Numbered from the stretch's first letter, positions 9,780 to 20,322 are shown. The stretch: DNA of 64,000 nt from Eukaryota sp. TZLM1-RC (GCA_040285825.1 JAUPSS010000003.1:682001-746000), one strand, 5' to 3'. A program made the numbers and translations. Notes: generated from the sequence alone by a model not told the origin.

Positions 9780-10710
9780 TCATCCCATATATTATCAAAA
9801 GTTCACATTTACACTCTCAATACAATAGATAATGGTACTAACAGGGTAATTGATCCATCCAATTATGAACTATCCGAAGCTCACCAACAAACGATGGATA
9901 TAAACATCCATACGTTCAACAATGTAAGGAGCGAACAATTAGTTTATTGAGAGGTGATGTACCTCAACGAATTGATTACTCATTCAACTTGGGTAATAAT
10001 GATCAAAAAAACTAAATCTGTAGCAGAATGGGAAGCAACTTTATCCCAATTTAATCCAAAAGCTGCAGGTTTGATAGATTTACGGCATATATTAACCAAG
10101 AGAATTTTGTGAATAGTACCATTAGTGAACTCTATCATTAAAAAATATTTAGGAAACTAAGACGGTAGGCTAAGATCACTCGCACAAGATCTGAGGTAAA
10201 AACGATTCAGTGCTTCCACTAAATAATTGGTGATACCAGCCAAGTAGTTATCGCAATCGGAGACTGGGAACAACGAAAATGTATGAAATTCAAAGAACCT
10301 ACCACAGGAAAAGGTTTGAGAATTTTAAAAAGGCTGGTTATAAGGTCTTTTTAATTAATGAGTTTCGAAACAGTTGTTGCTGCTGCTTCAATTGTAGGAA
10401 AGAAGAGAAAACAGTTGAAACATTTCGATTGTGCGGAAGCCCAATGCCATGGAAGAGGCATGAGATGTCTAATCGTCATGGCCTTACCATGTGTAAATCA
10501 TACGAAAGTTTGTGGAATAGAGATCGAAATGGTCGTTAAATATGTTGGCCGTGATGGAAATAAATGTAAACGGAGGAGACATGGCAACATAAGTGCAGGG
10601 AGCCAAGGTTGATGACAGTTCAAAAAGGTTTCAAGGAGAAAATCTTGCACTTCTCAAAACTCAGTCCCTCTACATTGGTGTAAAAAGGACACTTATTGCA
10701 TTGTTATAGA
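9780..10710 (+). pseudogene. Decayed Fanzor-like element copy abutting the Stealth gene
   Basis: This region is about 85-90% identical by eye to the minus-strand copy at 42858-43870. Recognisable pieces in shifting frames are NRVIDPSNYELSEAHQQTMD, VVIAIGDWEQRK (RuvC strand with GDW), INEFRNSCCCCFNC (glutamate/zinc motif) and the end CKSYESLWNRDRN (third RuvC motif NRD). Several frameshifts make it a pseudogene. Its shared 3' sequence, ending CATTGTTATAGA, stops at 10710, immediately before the ATG of the next gene at 10711. The other copy stops 14-15 bases before the ELP3 ATG. Confidence 0.78.
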
Positions 10711-12030
10711 ATGATACAACCCTACTTTCTAGTACCACGGTACCGACGTGTTTTATTGCTTGTTGGTCTAGCTTTTGCTTCTCTAGTCTTTCTTTTATCA
10801 TTTTCTTTGTTTGAACAATATCCTGAAATACCTGACACTGAAATACAATGGGATAGCTCCTATAAACACTCTCTGCCTGTCAATGACCCACCACCACCAC
10901 CCTCAAAACCTTCACCAACTGATGTACCTCCAGAGCCACCAAATTCCAAGAAAACAAAGCACAACAATACTAACCCTAATCCTTCCAAACCTATTCTGCC
11001 TTCCTCTCGACTTTCTGTCTCCAAAAACCCTCTACCTCCAGGTAAGAAAGCTCTACGTGGTGGCCAAATAGACGCTGTGGTCACTTTTGTCAATGGTTCT
11101 GATCCCTCTTGGCAGAAAGCCCGTAAGGATAGACTTCGCCATCTTGGTCATGCTGCCACCGCTGAATTCCAATGGAGAGACAATAATGAACTTGTTTACT
11201 GTTTGCGTGGGCTTTATAGCAACGTTCCTCAGCTTCGACATATTTTCCTAGTCGTTGCTTCTCCTTCCCAAGTTCCCCCGTGGTTGAACACCAATGACCC
11301 TTATATCAGCATTGTTTACCACGATGAGCTGTTCACCACGAAGAGTTATCTCCCTACGTTTAGTTCGTATGCAATTGAAGCTAATTTATGGAGGATACCA
11401 TATTTATCTGATGACTTTATTTACTTGAATGATGATTTCTTTATTGTAAATACCTTGCCTGATGATCTTATTCGTGATTCCGAAGGATTTGCCCAAATAC
11501 ATATAGACCATACCAAAATCAATAGACCAATCAATCAATTCAGAAGAGGTTTGATTAATGCTGGGAGAATATTGACCCGAAGATTTGGTCGACCAAAATC
11601 AATTAATTCATGGTACGCTCTGTCGCATACTTTTTACGTCTGTAACAGACAAGTAATGGAGGAAACTGCCAAGGAATTTCCAAAAGCTTACAATGACCTG
11701 CAGCGGAATCCATTCCGGACACCAAGCGGCTTACCACATTTCATTTTCCTTTCTAATCATTTTTGGGTGCAAAAGACAATAGAACAATCATTTAAGGGAC
11801 ACCACAAGGCCAAGTATCACAAATGTCACGGAGGGGAGTACATTTATTGGAATTTCCACACAGATGATGATTATATTCATAAAAACCAACAATATTTTGA
11901 CAGGATTGAAACTAGGGGGGTGGTGTCAATTTGTATCAATGATGATAAGGATAGAACTGATGAACAACAAGCATGGATTAATTCAAAGCTTTTGAAATTG
12001 TTCCCCGATAAAGCTATTTGGGAGAAATAA
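10711..12030 (+). CDS. Stealth-family (GlcNAc-1-phosphotransferase-like) Golgi enzyme
   Basis: A 439-residue type II membrane protein: short basic N-terminus, hydrophobic anchor at about residues 15-35, then a proline-rich stem. The Stealth conserved regions follow: IDAVVTFVNGSDPSW (CR1), FQWRDNNELVYCLRGL to FIYLNDDFFI (CR2), and SWYALSHTFYVCNRQV with LPHFIFLSNHFW (CR3). The C-terminus has SICINDDKDRTDEQQ (CR4-like). The family includes the human GNPTAB alpha/beta subunit, which makes the mannose-6-phosphate tag, and bacterial capsule phosphotransferases. The exact acceptor here is unknown. The ATG at 10711 follows directly on a Fanzor-element end, so its promoter must lie in or be derived from that element. 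No introns seen. Confidence 0.9.
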   Translation: MIQPYFLVPRYRRVLLLVGLAFASLVFLLSFSLFEQYPEIPDTEIQWDSSYKHSLPVNDPPPPPSKPSPTDVPPEPPNSKKTKHNNTNPNPSKPILPSSRLSVSKNPLPPGKKALRGGQIDAVVTFVNGSDPSWQKARKDRLRHLGHAATAEFQWRDNNELVYCLRGLYSNVPQLRHIFLVVASPSQVPPWLNTNDPYISIVYHDELFTTKSYLPTFSSYAIEANLWRIPYLSDDFIYLNDDFFIVNTLPDDLIRDSEGFAQIHIDHTKINRPINQFRRGLINAGRILTRRFGRPKSINSWYALSHTFYVCNRQVMEETAKEFPKAYNDLQRNPFRTPSGLPHFIFLSNHFWVQKTIEQSFKGHHKAKYHKCHGGEYIYWNFHTDDDYIHKNQQYFDRIETRGVVSICINDDKDRTDEQQAWINSKLLKLFPDKAIWEK

Positions 12031-12109
12031 GGTGTAGATTCTGATAATAATGTTAATACCAAATAATTTCATGAAAAATTATTTTTGATTTACAATAAAT
12101 TATTAAAAA

Positions 12110-12772
12110 CTACTTACATTTCGTAACAACGTCAAACAATGGTGAACTCGCTTCAAGAGCTACATGTTTACCCAATTCAACACAATCTTCCCCTTCACAG
12201 TATTCAAGCACAAAACCCTTAGCAAAACACCAGCTCTTCTCATCCTTTCTATATACTGTGCACGTGTTACTTCCAATCTCCTTCTTTGTCTTAGTCTTTT
12301 TGTAATCATTTCGAAGTACTAAAGGGTCAATAAAATCAGAGCATTTCTTCTTTTCCTCATGACACTGATGCTGCTTTTCCCCATGAGAGGTTCTATTGAG
12401 AAGAACACGTTCGTGATCCTTTTTACAACTAACTTGTGCTAACCACTCAAGACCATTGTCATCCTTGTATGACCCAGAAAGGTCATAAATGTTGTTCTCT
12501 AGATCAAACACTACATTGTAAAATCTAAAACCTTCTGCAGTGCGATCTGACATTGCTGTTTGAGCCATGAATTGAACACGTAGGCCCTTGAGAGGTGGAG
12601 TTTGAAAAATCAGTCCAAACTCCCACAGAACAACAATAACGATAGCAGCAGCAAACAGACCAACAGCGATGAGGACGGAGGGTTTAAGAGAAACAGATTT
12701 TTTGACGGGAAAGACGTCATGTTCTCCCTCGAGGATAAGGTAGTCACCATCATTGATTGAAGAGGTTGTCAT
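12110..12772 (-). CDS. Single-pass membrane protein, cysteine-rich outer domain, unknown
   Basis: The 220-residue product has a 30-residue acidic cytoplasmic start, one hydrophobic segment (VLIAVGLFAAAIVIVVLW, about residues 33-52) and a soluble C-terminal domain with about nine cysteines and one N-glycosylation site (NRTS). This is the layout of a type II or tail-out membrane protein. No family is recognised. The ATG at 12772 is the first in frame. It converges on the Stealth gene, with about 80 bases between the two stop codons. Confidence 0.7.
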   Translation of the reverse strand: MTTSSINDGDYLILEGEHDVFPVKKSVSLKPSVLIAVGLFAAAIVIVVLWEFGLIFQTPPLKGLRVQFMAQTAMSDRTAEGFRFYNVVFDLENNIYDLSGSYKDDNGLEWLAQVSCKKDHERVLLNRTSHGEKQHQCHEEKKKCSDFIDPLVLRNDYKKTKTKKEIGSNTCTVYRKDEKSWCFAKGFVLEYCEGEDCVELGKHVALEASSPLFDVVTKCK

Positions 12773-12830
12773 CGTTACAGAAGAGGATTAGATTGTTTAG
12801 TGGGGAATGTTTGGAAAAGTTTACACTTTA

Positions 12831-13465
12831 TCAATGTTAGAATTCCGAACGTTCGGCCGATCGTACGCCGAACTAGTTTAGTTCGGCCGAACTAGTTTTT
12901 GTTCATTTACACGTGTCAACACAGTTTTGTTCAAATGATGTTTTCCCAAATCCCTCTTTCAACTACTACAATAGATTTCATTGTTTAAAAATCTGTATTC
13001 ATACATAAATCCCCTTCTTTACATCAACTTTCTTCAATGCCAAAGCGCCCTGTTTACAAACTTCTGGACAACGTTAATTACGATAAAGTGTCCAAAAATA
13101 TTACTTCACAGTGCCGCTGCTGCAGTAAAATGCTAAAAGGTTCAGCCCATCGCTTTTCCTCCCATTTCATTAAGGAGTATAGAGCTGGATATGCTTTATG
13201 TACTCAATTATCCACCATTTCTGTCAAGGATATAAACACTGTCCCAGGTTAATGACCTAGATTTAGATGTTGTAGAACTTTCTGAATAAAAGTTTACTTT
13301 GTTGGTTGATAGTCAGTATAATAGTATAAGGAAGGAGGAGATAAACAGAGTTTTGATATTAATGAATCAAAACGAGATGCCGAACTAACCGAACGTATCA
13401 GTAGGTGCCGAACGTACGCCGAACTAGTTTAGTTCGGCCGAACTAGTTCAGTAATTCTAACATTG
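12831..13465 (+). mobile_element. Small hAT-type DNA transposon with 8-bp target duplication
   Basis: The element starts CAATGTTAGAATT and ends with its exact inverted copy AATTCTAACATTG, and is flanked by the perfect 8-bp direct repeat CACTTTAT (12823-12830 and 13466-13473). Eight-base duplications and ends of the form YARNG are hallmarks of hAT elements. Inside each end lies a GC-rich direct repeat built on the palindrome GTTCGGCCGAAC with flanking AACTAGTT, probably transposase-binding sites. At 635 bp it cannot hold a transposase; it carries one short ORF with a BED-like finger. It is a non-autonomous derivative. Confidence 0.85.
13037..13252 (+). CDS. BED-type zinc-finger ORF inside the hAT element
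   Basis: A 71-residue frame with CRCCSKMLKGSAHRFSSHF, which fits the C-x2-C...H-x4-H pattern of BED fingers found at the N-terminus of hAT transposases. It is followed by no catalytic domain, so this is the DNA-binding remnant of a transposase or a stand-alone finger. Whether it is expressed is unknown. Confidence 0.55.
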   Translation: MPKRPVYKLLDNVNYDKVSKNITSQCRCCSKMLKGSAHRFSSHFIKEYRAGYALCTQLSTISVKDINTVPG

Positions 13466-13473
13466 CACTTTAT

Positions 13474-14339
13474 TATAGTGCTTGAACACATCACATGCTG
13501 GAACACTGGTACAAAACACATTCGAACATGCGTGCAAAAAACGTTTTTATAACAGATCAACACTTATGCTGTTTTTTGTACGCATATACGTTTTTCTGTT
13601 ACTTTTAAGTTTTTGTTGTTTACCTAACAACATCAAATCAGTCTAATTCATTCTTTGTCTGTTTCCTCAACATAGTTCACCAATACATCAGGTCAGACTC
13701 ACATAATTTATAAAACAGCACTCCAAACTGTAAACATGATTCTCGTGATGATAGGGATCTAAAAAAAGTTATTCAATCTATCTGTCAATGAGAGCCTGTC
13801 TTGTTGGGACAATTTTTGGAATTGTGGAAAGTAAAAAAAATCGTGTTTAAGTGTGCGGTGTTTAGTACGTGTTGAACACCGTGCCTTTGGTAAATGAACA
13901 CGTGTTTTTGTGCACATTGCTCTTAACCAAATCAAAGACTCAAAAGCCCCCCTAATTTATTGCTGAGGGGCTTCTATTTAATAGACTTTTACCTCAATGG
14001 ATAGCAATTCACATTTATTAAAATTAATGTACTTTTAATCAAACATGCAGCATCTCCATCTAAAGTCACTCTTTTTCTGCATCAGTAACTTGCTCGCTCA
14101 AGAATCTTATTTTATCTTAACTCTTGTCCAAATCTTTCTTCGAGTTCCTTAACAAGTTTGAGCTTGAAATTAACAGCAAAGGATGATTGTGACATTCTGA
14201 AAAAATAAATTTTAAATAATTTAACAATAATTAATTTAATTGTGAGCCTTTCCATTTATTTTCTGTAGAACTTAATTACTGATTGAGTTTTTTCTTTGAG
14301 GAATTTGATTTATTTCAATGAAAAACTAAACAACACAAA
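13474..14339. other. Intergenic stretch, no gene seen
   Basis: AT-rich DNA with only short frames. A motif of the type GTGTTGAACAC / GTTCATTTAC appears several times between 13480 and 13920, but no gene or RNA was recognised. Confidence 0.5.
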
Positions 14340-15890
14340 CTAAAATTCTAAAACTTCATACCCCAAATCAGCCAAAAAGTATTGACTGGTAGTTTTTCCT
14401 TCATAAAAACGACCACAAAACAATAAAGCAGTAGATAATAAGGGGACAACACCTTTAGAAATTGAAAATACAATTCTGTTCTGCCAAAACATTTTATCAA
14501 AAATTCTTCCTATACGTTTGTTTCACAATTTCAACAAAATCATTCAAGAAAGATAAAGCAATAGGTCCAAGCGTTTCATGTAGGGAAAAAGCAAATGGAC
14601 AAAGGACATAATGAGTATACGATTCAGCATTCAATAGCAACTTTGCTGTTCACTTTTTTTGAAACACCAATGCTTCTTTATCTATTTCTCTGTGGTTGCC
14701 AGAGGTACTCTCAAGTTCTGGGACATTTTGCCACATTGTTGTGAACTCATGCTATTTGCACTAACTAGATTTTTTTGCTATTAGACATTTAATTTTTGCA
14801 TTGGTAGATCATACTGAAAACTAGAATTGCACATTAGCAAAACCATTACTTTTAAAAATTTTAAAACTTTCCCAATACCTCTATTACGAAAAACCCCAAT
14901 CAATTCCATTGATTCATTAAAGTTAGTCGTAATTCTGTGTAAAGTGTATTTCCAACACCAACTGCTGGAATTCCAAATTCCAGAATTAGAAGAAAAATTA
15001 TTCCGGAAACAGACACATTGTAAAACAAAACAACAAACCTTAATTAAGGTTTTTTTCTACTCAAACCCCATCAATCAATTTTGTTTTTGAATTTTGCAAC
15101 CGTTTTCCTCATGATGTTAATTTATTGAATTCTACAAGTAATAATTATTTAAGAGACCTTGCAAAATGCTTTTGATTGTTATATTTATCAAGTTTAGTGT
15201 TTTCCGCAACAGACAGAAAATTCTTGTATTTTGACTTCGCTAACGGCATTAAAGAATTATTACACACATCAGTGGATCTCACATCAGTAATAATGGTGGT
15301 CCCATCAAGTCCTTCATGCATTATATCACCTCTGTTACGACCAAAAGAATTCAAAGTGTCCTCATCAACCAAACGAAAGAGTAATAATTGTAAAAAAGAA
15401 ACAATTCTGTGTGAATCTTACATACAATAGACTTGATCCCTAACTGCATCATGAACTTTTGATCGGAAAGTAATGAAGTGTTTACAACTAAAAATATCAA
15501 GATTTTGTAGAGGAAATCTTGGTTCAATGAATTTCGTCCCATTAGTGTTGAGTTAATTTAATTAAGTGTGCATGTTCAATAAATATAGATATCATTAAAC
15601 AGATGACTTGGAGAAATTGTTGAACCACGTTTACTAATCAAATTATGAGGCACGTTGACAGGCCAAATGAAACATCGGAGGCGCATTGTGCAAGAAAATT
15701 CAGTATCATTTAAAAGAAGACCATAAATTTGAAGAGTATCAGTAATTGAACACGAAGAGGAACTGTTTTGGGCATCTGACTAATTGAGTAACTCAATTGA
15801 ATTAGGAGGCTTCCATTGCGGTGGATTCTATACAAGCCCCTATTGATATTCATTGATATGGCTTTAATTTGGTGATTTAGATAATTTGAG
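14340..15890 (-). mobile_element. Rearranged RLE-type LINE copy
   Basis: On the minus strand, about 15890-15177 carries the LINE zinc-finger and endonuclease segment (CTMRLRCFIWPVNVPHN, then SFGRNRGDIMHEGLDGTTIITDV and SVAENTKLDKYN), and 14665-14360 carries the following tail (CPFAFSLHETLGPIALSF, DFVEIVKQ). Between the two halves sits about 510 bp in the opposite orientation, which also occurs joined to a LINE at 36.6-37.2 kb. Multiple stops make it non-functional. It is most similar to the copy at 37.2-38.2 kb. Confidence 0.75.
14590..15178 (+). repeat. Dispersed composite repeat, second copy at 36612-37195
   Basis: Bases 14590-15178 align with 36612-37195 in the same orientation with only scattered differences. 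They share the runs GCAAATGGACAAAGGACAT, GACATTTTGCCACATTGTTG and GAATTGCACATTAGCAAAACC. The repeat begins with an inverted piece of the LINE tail and ends where the LINE coding region resumes in plus orientation in the other copy. It therefore behaves as a unit copied with its internal inversion. No gene is seen in the middle. Confidence 0.8.
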
Positions 15891-16152
15891 TCCAAAACAA
15901 TTCCATAATGTAATACTTTTCAAAATTAAACATATTCAACTTTACTCCAAATACCAAACAGCAGTAGAGATTGAAATGAAAATTGTAAGATGTTAGTAGG
16001 TGTTGCTTTTAAGCAGGCTCTTCGTTGAAAATTCAGATTAAAAATGTTCACGTCACAATTAATTAATAAATCGCTGTTAAAATACAAAAAAGGCAGTGTT
16101 GTTAATGGAAAACGAAATTTAAAAGAAACTCAAAGATTTACATAAAGAATAA

Positions 16153-17478
16153 CTACAAAGTCTCCCTGACAAATTCTTCAAACAGTTTTTCCTGTATGCT
16201 AGATACTTCCTCTAATCTCTTTTCTATTGCAATCAACTCCTCACTTGCTCTCTTGTCCAAAACAGGTGCTTTTTTTACCATGAACTTAGGCAACAGAAAA
16301 GCCAAAATCAAGACAAGAGACCATAAAAAAGCTAAAAACTTCCTTCCAAAAGAAGATTCAACAAGGAAATCTCCTATACGTTTAACAACAGAAGAAAAAG
16401 GGGACAAAATTCGGGGAATATTAAAAAATCTGAACTTGAACAAAACAAACTCTCCTCTTGGATTAATGCAACTAAACATAATAGAAACAAAAAATAAGAA
16501 AACTAATGGTAACTTGTACATAAAACCCTTCAAGGTACCCCTTCTGTTGAGCTTTCTGTATCTATCGTCAGCATTTCTTTTCTTTACTATTGTTTCTTTT
16601 ATGCAACCTATGTCTGATTCTAAGCTATTCAAAGAACCTTGTACTCTTTGATTAAGGGTAGAATTTATGAGTTTCACCAGCGAATCCAGTTGATTGAGCC
16701 TACTATCACAATTGGAGCTCTCAGAAGGCAAACAGATAGGTTCAACTGAAAGGTCCTTTAAAAATGGTAATTCCTTGGCTAATACTTGGCTTGTTTGAAG
16801 TAGGACCCGTTGCAGATCCATTTGATCATGAACAGTATCAATCTTGGTTAAAAAGAAATGTATCCTCGCAGGATGAGTAGAGGCTACCCTCTTAATGACT
16901 TCCATTGCTCGAGGTCCTGTGCTCTTTTGAATTGGGTCGAACAACACAAAAATAAGGTCAGCTACTTTGGCTAAATGGTCAATGGCAAGGTCCATATTAA
17001 AGGAAAAAGAGAGAGAGTCTACCATTCCTGCTGTATCAAATATATTAAGAAGATTAAAATACCCAGTACCCGGTGTTACTTCAGTGGTTATATGGTCAAG
17101 GACAACAGGGTCTTCTTTAACTAAGTCCTTGAGAAAAGGAAATAGGTGGAGTGACATCTTCCCGGTGATTGTGTCTCTCCGTTTCCCAGCAGTTATGCAG
17201 TTCAAGCCAGTTGTACAAATGGCACTCCCAGTCTTTTGTACATGGGAACCTGCAATGTAATTAGCAAGGGACGACTTGCCTGAAGAATGGGGTCCAATAA
17301 GAAGAATATTTAGTTTTGGACGTGGAGGTTCCAGTGGTTTCATATCCAAAGTGGATGCAATATTCGAGAGTCCAAAGTCACCTGCATACAGTTCAGAAGT
17401 AGTGGATAAGATTCTCTCTTTGAGGTTTTTGAAAGCTGCCTCGTTGACTTTAAATGAGGATGGACGTTCTTTAGGCAT
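16153..17478 (-). CDS. Membrane-anchored dynamin-like / P-loop GTPase
   Basis: The 441-residue protein has a GTPase domain with Walker A GPHSSGKSS (about residue 62), an Ala/Thr-rich switch region, DTAG (about 169) and TKID (about 231). A basic stretch KKRNADDRYRKLNRRG and two hydrophobic segments (about residues 320-340 and 382-402) follow, then a short coiled-coil tail (EELIAIEKRLEEVSSIQEKL). GPHSSGKSSLANYI resembles EHD/dynamin-type G1 motifs, but the helical middle and stalk domains of true dynamins are absent. It is probably a membrane-remodelling or organelle GTPase. ATG 17478 is the first start and there are no introns. Confidence 0.75.
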   Translation of the reverse strand: MPKERPSSFKVNEAAFKNLKERILSTTSELYAGDFGLSNIASTLDMKPLEPPRPKLNILLIGPHSSGKSSLANYIAGSHVQKTGSAICTTGLNCITAGKRRDTITGKMSLHLFPFLKDLVKEDPVVLDHITTEVTPGTGYFNLLNIFDTAGMVDSLSFSFNMDLAIDHLAKVADLIFVLFDPIQKSTGPRAMEVIKRVASTHPARIHFFLTKIDTVHDQMDLQRVLLQTSQVLAKELPFLKDLSVEPICLPSESSNCDSRLNQLDSLVKLINSTLNQRVQGSLNSLESDIGCIKETIVKKRNADDRYRKLNRRGTLKGFMYKLPLVFLFFVSIMFSCINPRGEFVLFKFRFFNIPRILSPFSSVVKRIGDFLVESSFGRKFLAFLWSLVLILAFLLPKFMVKKAPVLDKRASEELIAIEKRLEEVSSIQEKLFEEFVRETL

Positions 17479-17655
17479 AAGCTAGCAGCACAGAAATGTC
17501 AAATAGTAGTAACCCGTTGGAGGATATAGATGAAATTAATTTGAGAATTTCACACAGAGTGAATATTGAATAAATATCCCTAATAAATGTATAAACTTCT
17601 CAGCACCAAGGGTTAGTATACACTAAACACCTTGGAAATACGTTCATTAAAACAG

Positions 17656-19595
17656 CTACTGCTGTCTCCTTAGACGTCTCACACGCCTTGGCCTTCTGAA
17701 TGGTTCTGGCCTAGTACCAGTGAAATACTCACTAATTGCAATCTCCAGCTGGTTTTTGGAGACTGACATGTCCCTAGACCAGTTGGTCTGACATCGAGGG
17801 CAATCGAAAGTAGCGTTATTTACCCTTCCGTCATAATGATAGATCTTTCTATGAAAGACCTTACAGCAATTCACTTTTGCTGAGGTCATAAACTCGTCCC
17901 CGACTTTGAGGCTTTCAAAGTGTTTTTTGATTTGTTTGAGAAATCTCTTTCGGGGGGATTTCACAGATTGACGAGATGGACCATCACCGCCATTGCCGAA
18001 CCAAACTATAGTGTTTCTTCCTTCAGACAAGCGTTTAATTTTGTTAATAAAACTAGTTATTCTCTTTTGCCTTTGTAGGAAGAAATCAAACTTATTTCTT
18101 TAAGTTTTTTTCTTGCACCACGCTGCAAATTTCCAGACATAATTGAGGAATATTCAGGCTCTTCCTCAGATTCAGAAACATAAGGTAAACTTATTTCAAT
18201 CAGATACTCTTGGAAGCTCTGAGCGGAATAAGTGTTAGGAGTTGCTTGAGTGAGAGGAGGAGGGTGATTTAGTCTTCGTTCTTTTGGACTCCGTAGCAGT
18301 CCAGAACGTTCAAATACAGGTGCAGAATTTCGGAAAGAACCAGCAGTCCAACCACAAAGATTGCTGTGGTTGGGATCAATGGCTACAACAAACAAATTTT
18401 CCTCAGGATCTCTGTAATTGGGCTGTTGTTCCAATGGTAACCGCGGTCTTCTCTGTGGATTTGCTGTTCTATGGACATTGGATTTTCGTTTCCTTTCACA
18501 GTTATGAAAATCATAATTTCAAGAGGCTCGCCTGGACTCAAATTCCGCTTTACTTGGCCTATTATAAGTTTTTCTTTCCTTCCGGGTAAACGTAAACCGC
18601 AAGGAATCACCATTTGAATAAATGGTATAGTTAATAACTTTGGATTTATTAAAAAACCGATAAGGGTTGTTCAGAAGCTCTTTGTTTGCATTTAGTTTTG
18701 TGAAATAAGCTTCTGCTTCTTTAGTCAAGGTGCAGAAGCATGGAGACCAACTGGACAGTGGAGAGAGCGTGCCTTTTCATCACATCAGGGCAGTTATTTT
18801 TTAAAATGGATGAAATGTTCAAGCCAGATTGAACGATTGTTGCCGCAGACTCCATATTGATGGTAAATCGTTCGTTCCTTATTGAATTTTCGAACAAATT
18901 TTCACCACCACCAATATAGGCGTTGGCTGTTATAATGAGCCAATGGACCAAGATATGCTGGTGTATTTCTTGATACCATTGTAGAATTGACTCATCTGGC
19001 TGAATCTCTTGAAGTACACAGTCGGCGTACTTCTTGGGCCAAGGGCAACTTAGAAACTGAGCACAGCTCTTGAAAAGATTGCGTTTCCAGACAACAGGGC
19101 CGTCATCAAGCAACTGACAAAAGGCTTCTCGCAGTTGGATGGTCGACTGCCAAGAAGAGTGGAAAGACACCAAAATCTACCACCGTCGGCTGAGGTGGTT
19201 TCATTCAGCGGTCGCTAGGGCCAAACGCGCTGAACAAGGTGTTGCAGCGCTTGGTAAACCAAAGAATGGTTCTCAAATGGCCTCCTTTGTTTAGGCTCAC
19301 TTTGGCAAACAAAGTCGAAACAGAGGCTCCAGAACTGGCTTTGAGTAAGCCACATAGAGTGGTCTGGGTATTGCAACACAAAGAGTCGTGCTAGGTGAGT
19401 AGCATGAGCTCCAATACTAGCAAGAACTTGGAACTGGCGTTCCATAGCTTCTTGTGCCTCTGAGTCGAAAAACTGGTTGACACACGCTCCCACAGTTGTA
19501 CTTTGTAGAACGTTATCCAAGGCAGTCAACACAGTACGGAAACAGTCAGAAATGATTGAAAATTTGTTGAAGTCAATCAATCTTATAGTTGTCAA
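17656..19595 (-). pseudogene. Near full-length Fanzor/TnpB-like RuvC nuclease gene
   Basis: About 645 codons in one direction, the usual Fanzor1 size. The helical N-terminal half lies at 19595-18721; a 50-nt GT-AG gap near 19175-19224 could be an intron. FVVAIDPNHSN near 18375 is the first RuvC motif. FINKIKRLSEGRNTIVWFGNGG, then VGDEFMTSAKVNCC (glutamate/zinc motif) and CPRCQTNWSRDMSVSKN (second cysteine pair and SRD third motif, near 17775) complete the fold, so all three acidic residues are kept. One in-frame TGA (about 18520) and frameshifts near 18725 and 18080 break it. A Pro/Arg-rich tail follows. TnpB/Fanzor proteins are RNA-guided DNA nucleases. It lies 260 bases from the divergent CBP20-like gene. 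Confidence 0.78.
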
Positions 19596-19854
19596 TTCAA
19601 AGTAAAGTTAGTTACAAGTTATTATCATTGATACATATCGTTCAAGATTACTTTTTGAATATTTTCCTTTCTTCAGACAAGAACTACATGTTACAAAAGT
19701 TGGTGAGTGGAGTTTGGTTGGGTTGTCATCATTTCCCAGATTCGTAATTGAATTTCATTTCATCACTTACAACATTTCATCACTTACTCTACTACGAACC
19801 TTCTCCCTACAAATAACACTATGATCACGCCTTCTGACACCACAAATCTCAACT

Positions 19855-20322
19855 ATGTCGGCCGTTGGGTCGGAGATTTTCAAACACAAGTACTACTATA
19901 GATTACGTCAGACTGGTAAAACCAAGGAAGAGATAGAATCCTTGCTTGCAGCTACTACCACTCTTTATGTCGGAAATCTTTCTTTTTACACATCAGAGGA
20001 GCAGATTCATGCTCTTTTCTCTCTTGCTGGTGGTATCAAACGCATCAATATGGGACTCAACAAGAAATCACTCAAATTATGCGGTTTTTGCCTCGTTGAA
20101 TACTATAGCCGTGCATCGACTGAGATGGCCATGAGGTATATCAACAGAACAATACCAGATGAAAGGGAAATCCTGATTGTTCGATTGAAAATCATCAAAG
20201 CATGTTTGATGATTCTGACACAATGCAGCTTTAAGACTTTCACCTGTGTGGTAACCAGTCAAAATAATGAACAAATTTCTATTTTCTCACTTCTACTTCA
20301 ATCAGTCACAATGATGTCATAA
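19855..20322 (+). CDS. Nuclear cap-binding protein subunit 2 (CBP20)-like, odd C-terminus
   Basis: Residues 1-105 carry the CBP20-type RRM: LYVGNLSFYTSEEQI (RNP2), KKSLKLCGFCLVEYYSRA (RNP1) and AMRYINRT. The spacing is that of the small cap-binding subunit, which binds the m7G cap with CBP80. After PDEREIL the sequence loses the usual D-W-D-A-G-F / Gly-Arg-rich tail that helps bind cap and instead reads about 45 unrelated residues. Either a 3' exon is missed, the end was replaced by unrelated DNA, or this is a truncated copy. No convincing 30-nt intron was found. Confidence 0.75.
   Translation: MSAVGSEIFKHKYYYRLRQTGKTKEEIESLLAATTTLYVGNLSFYTSEEQIHALFSLAGGIKRINMGLNKKSLKLCGFCLVEYYSRASTEMAMRYINRTIPDEREILIVRLKIIKACLMILTQCSFKTFTCVVTSQNNEQISIFSLLLQSVTMMS

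Noticed and set aside
16196-16651. 151-residue plus-strand frame
   Set aside because: Antisense of the membrane GTPase gene; the opposite strand has clear GTPase motifs.
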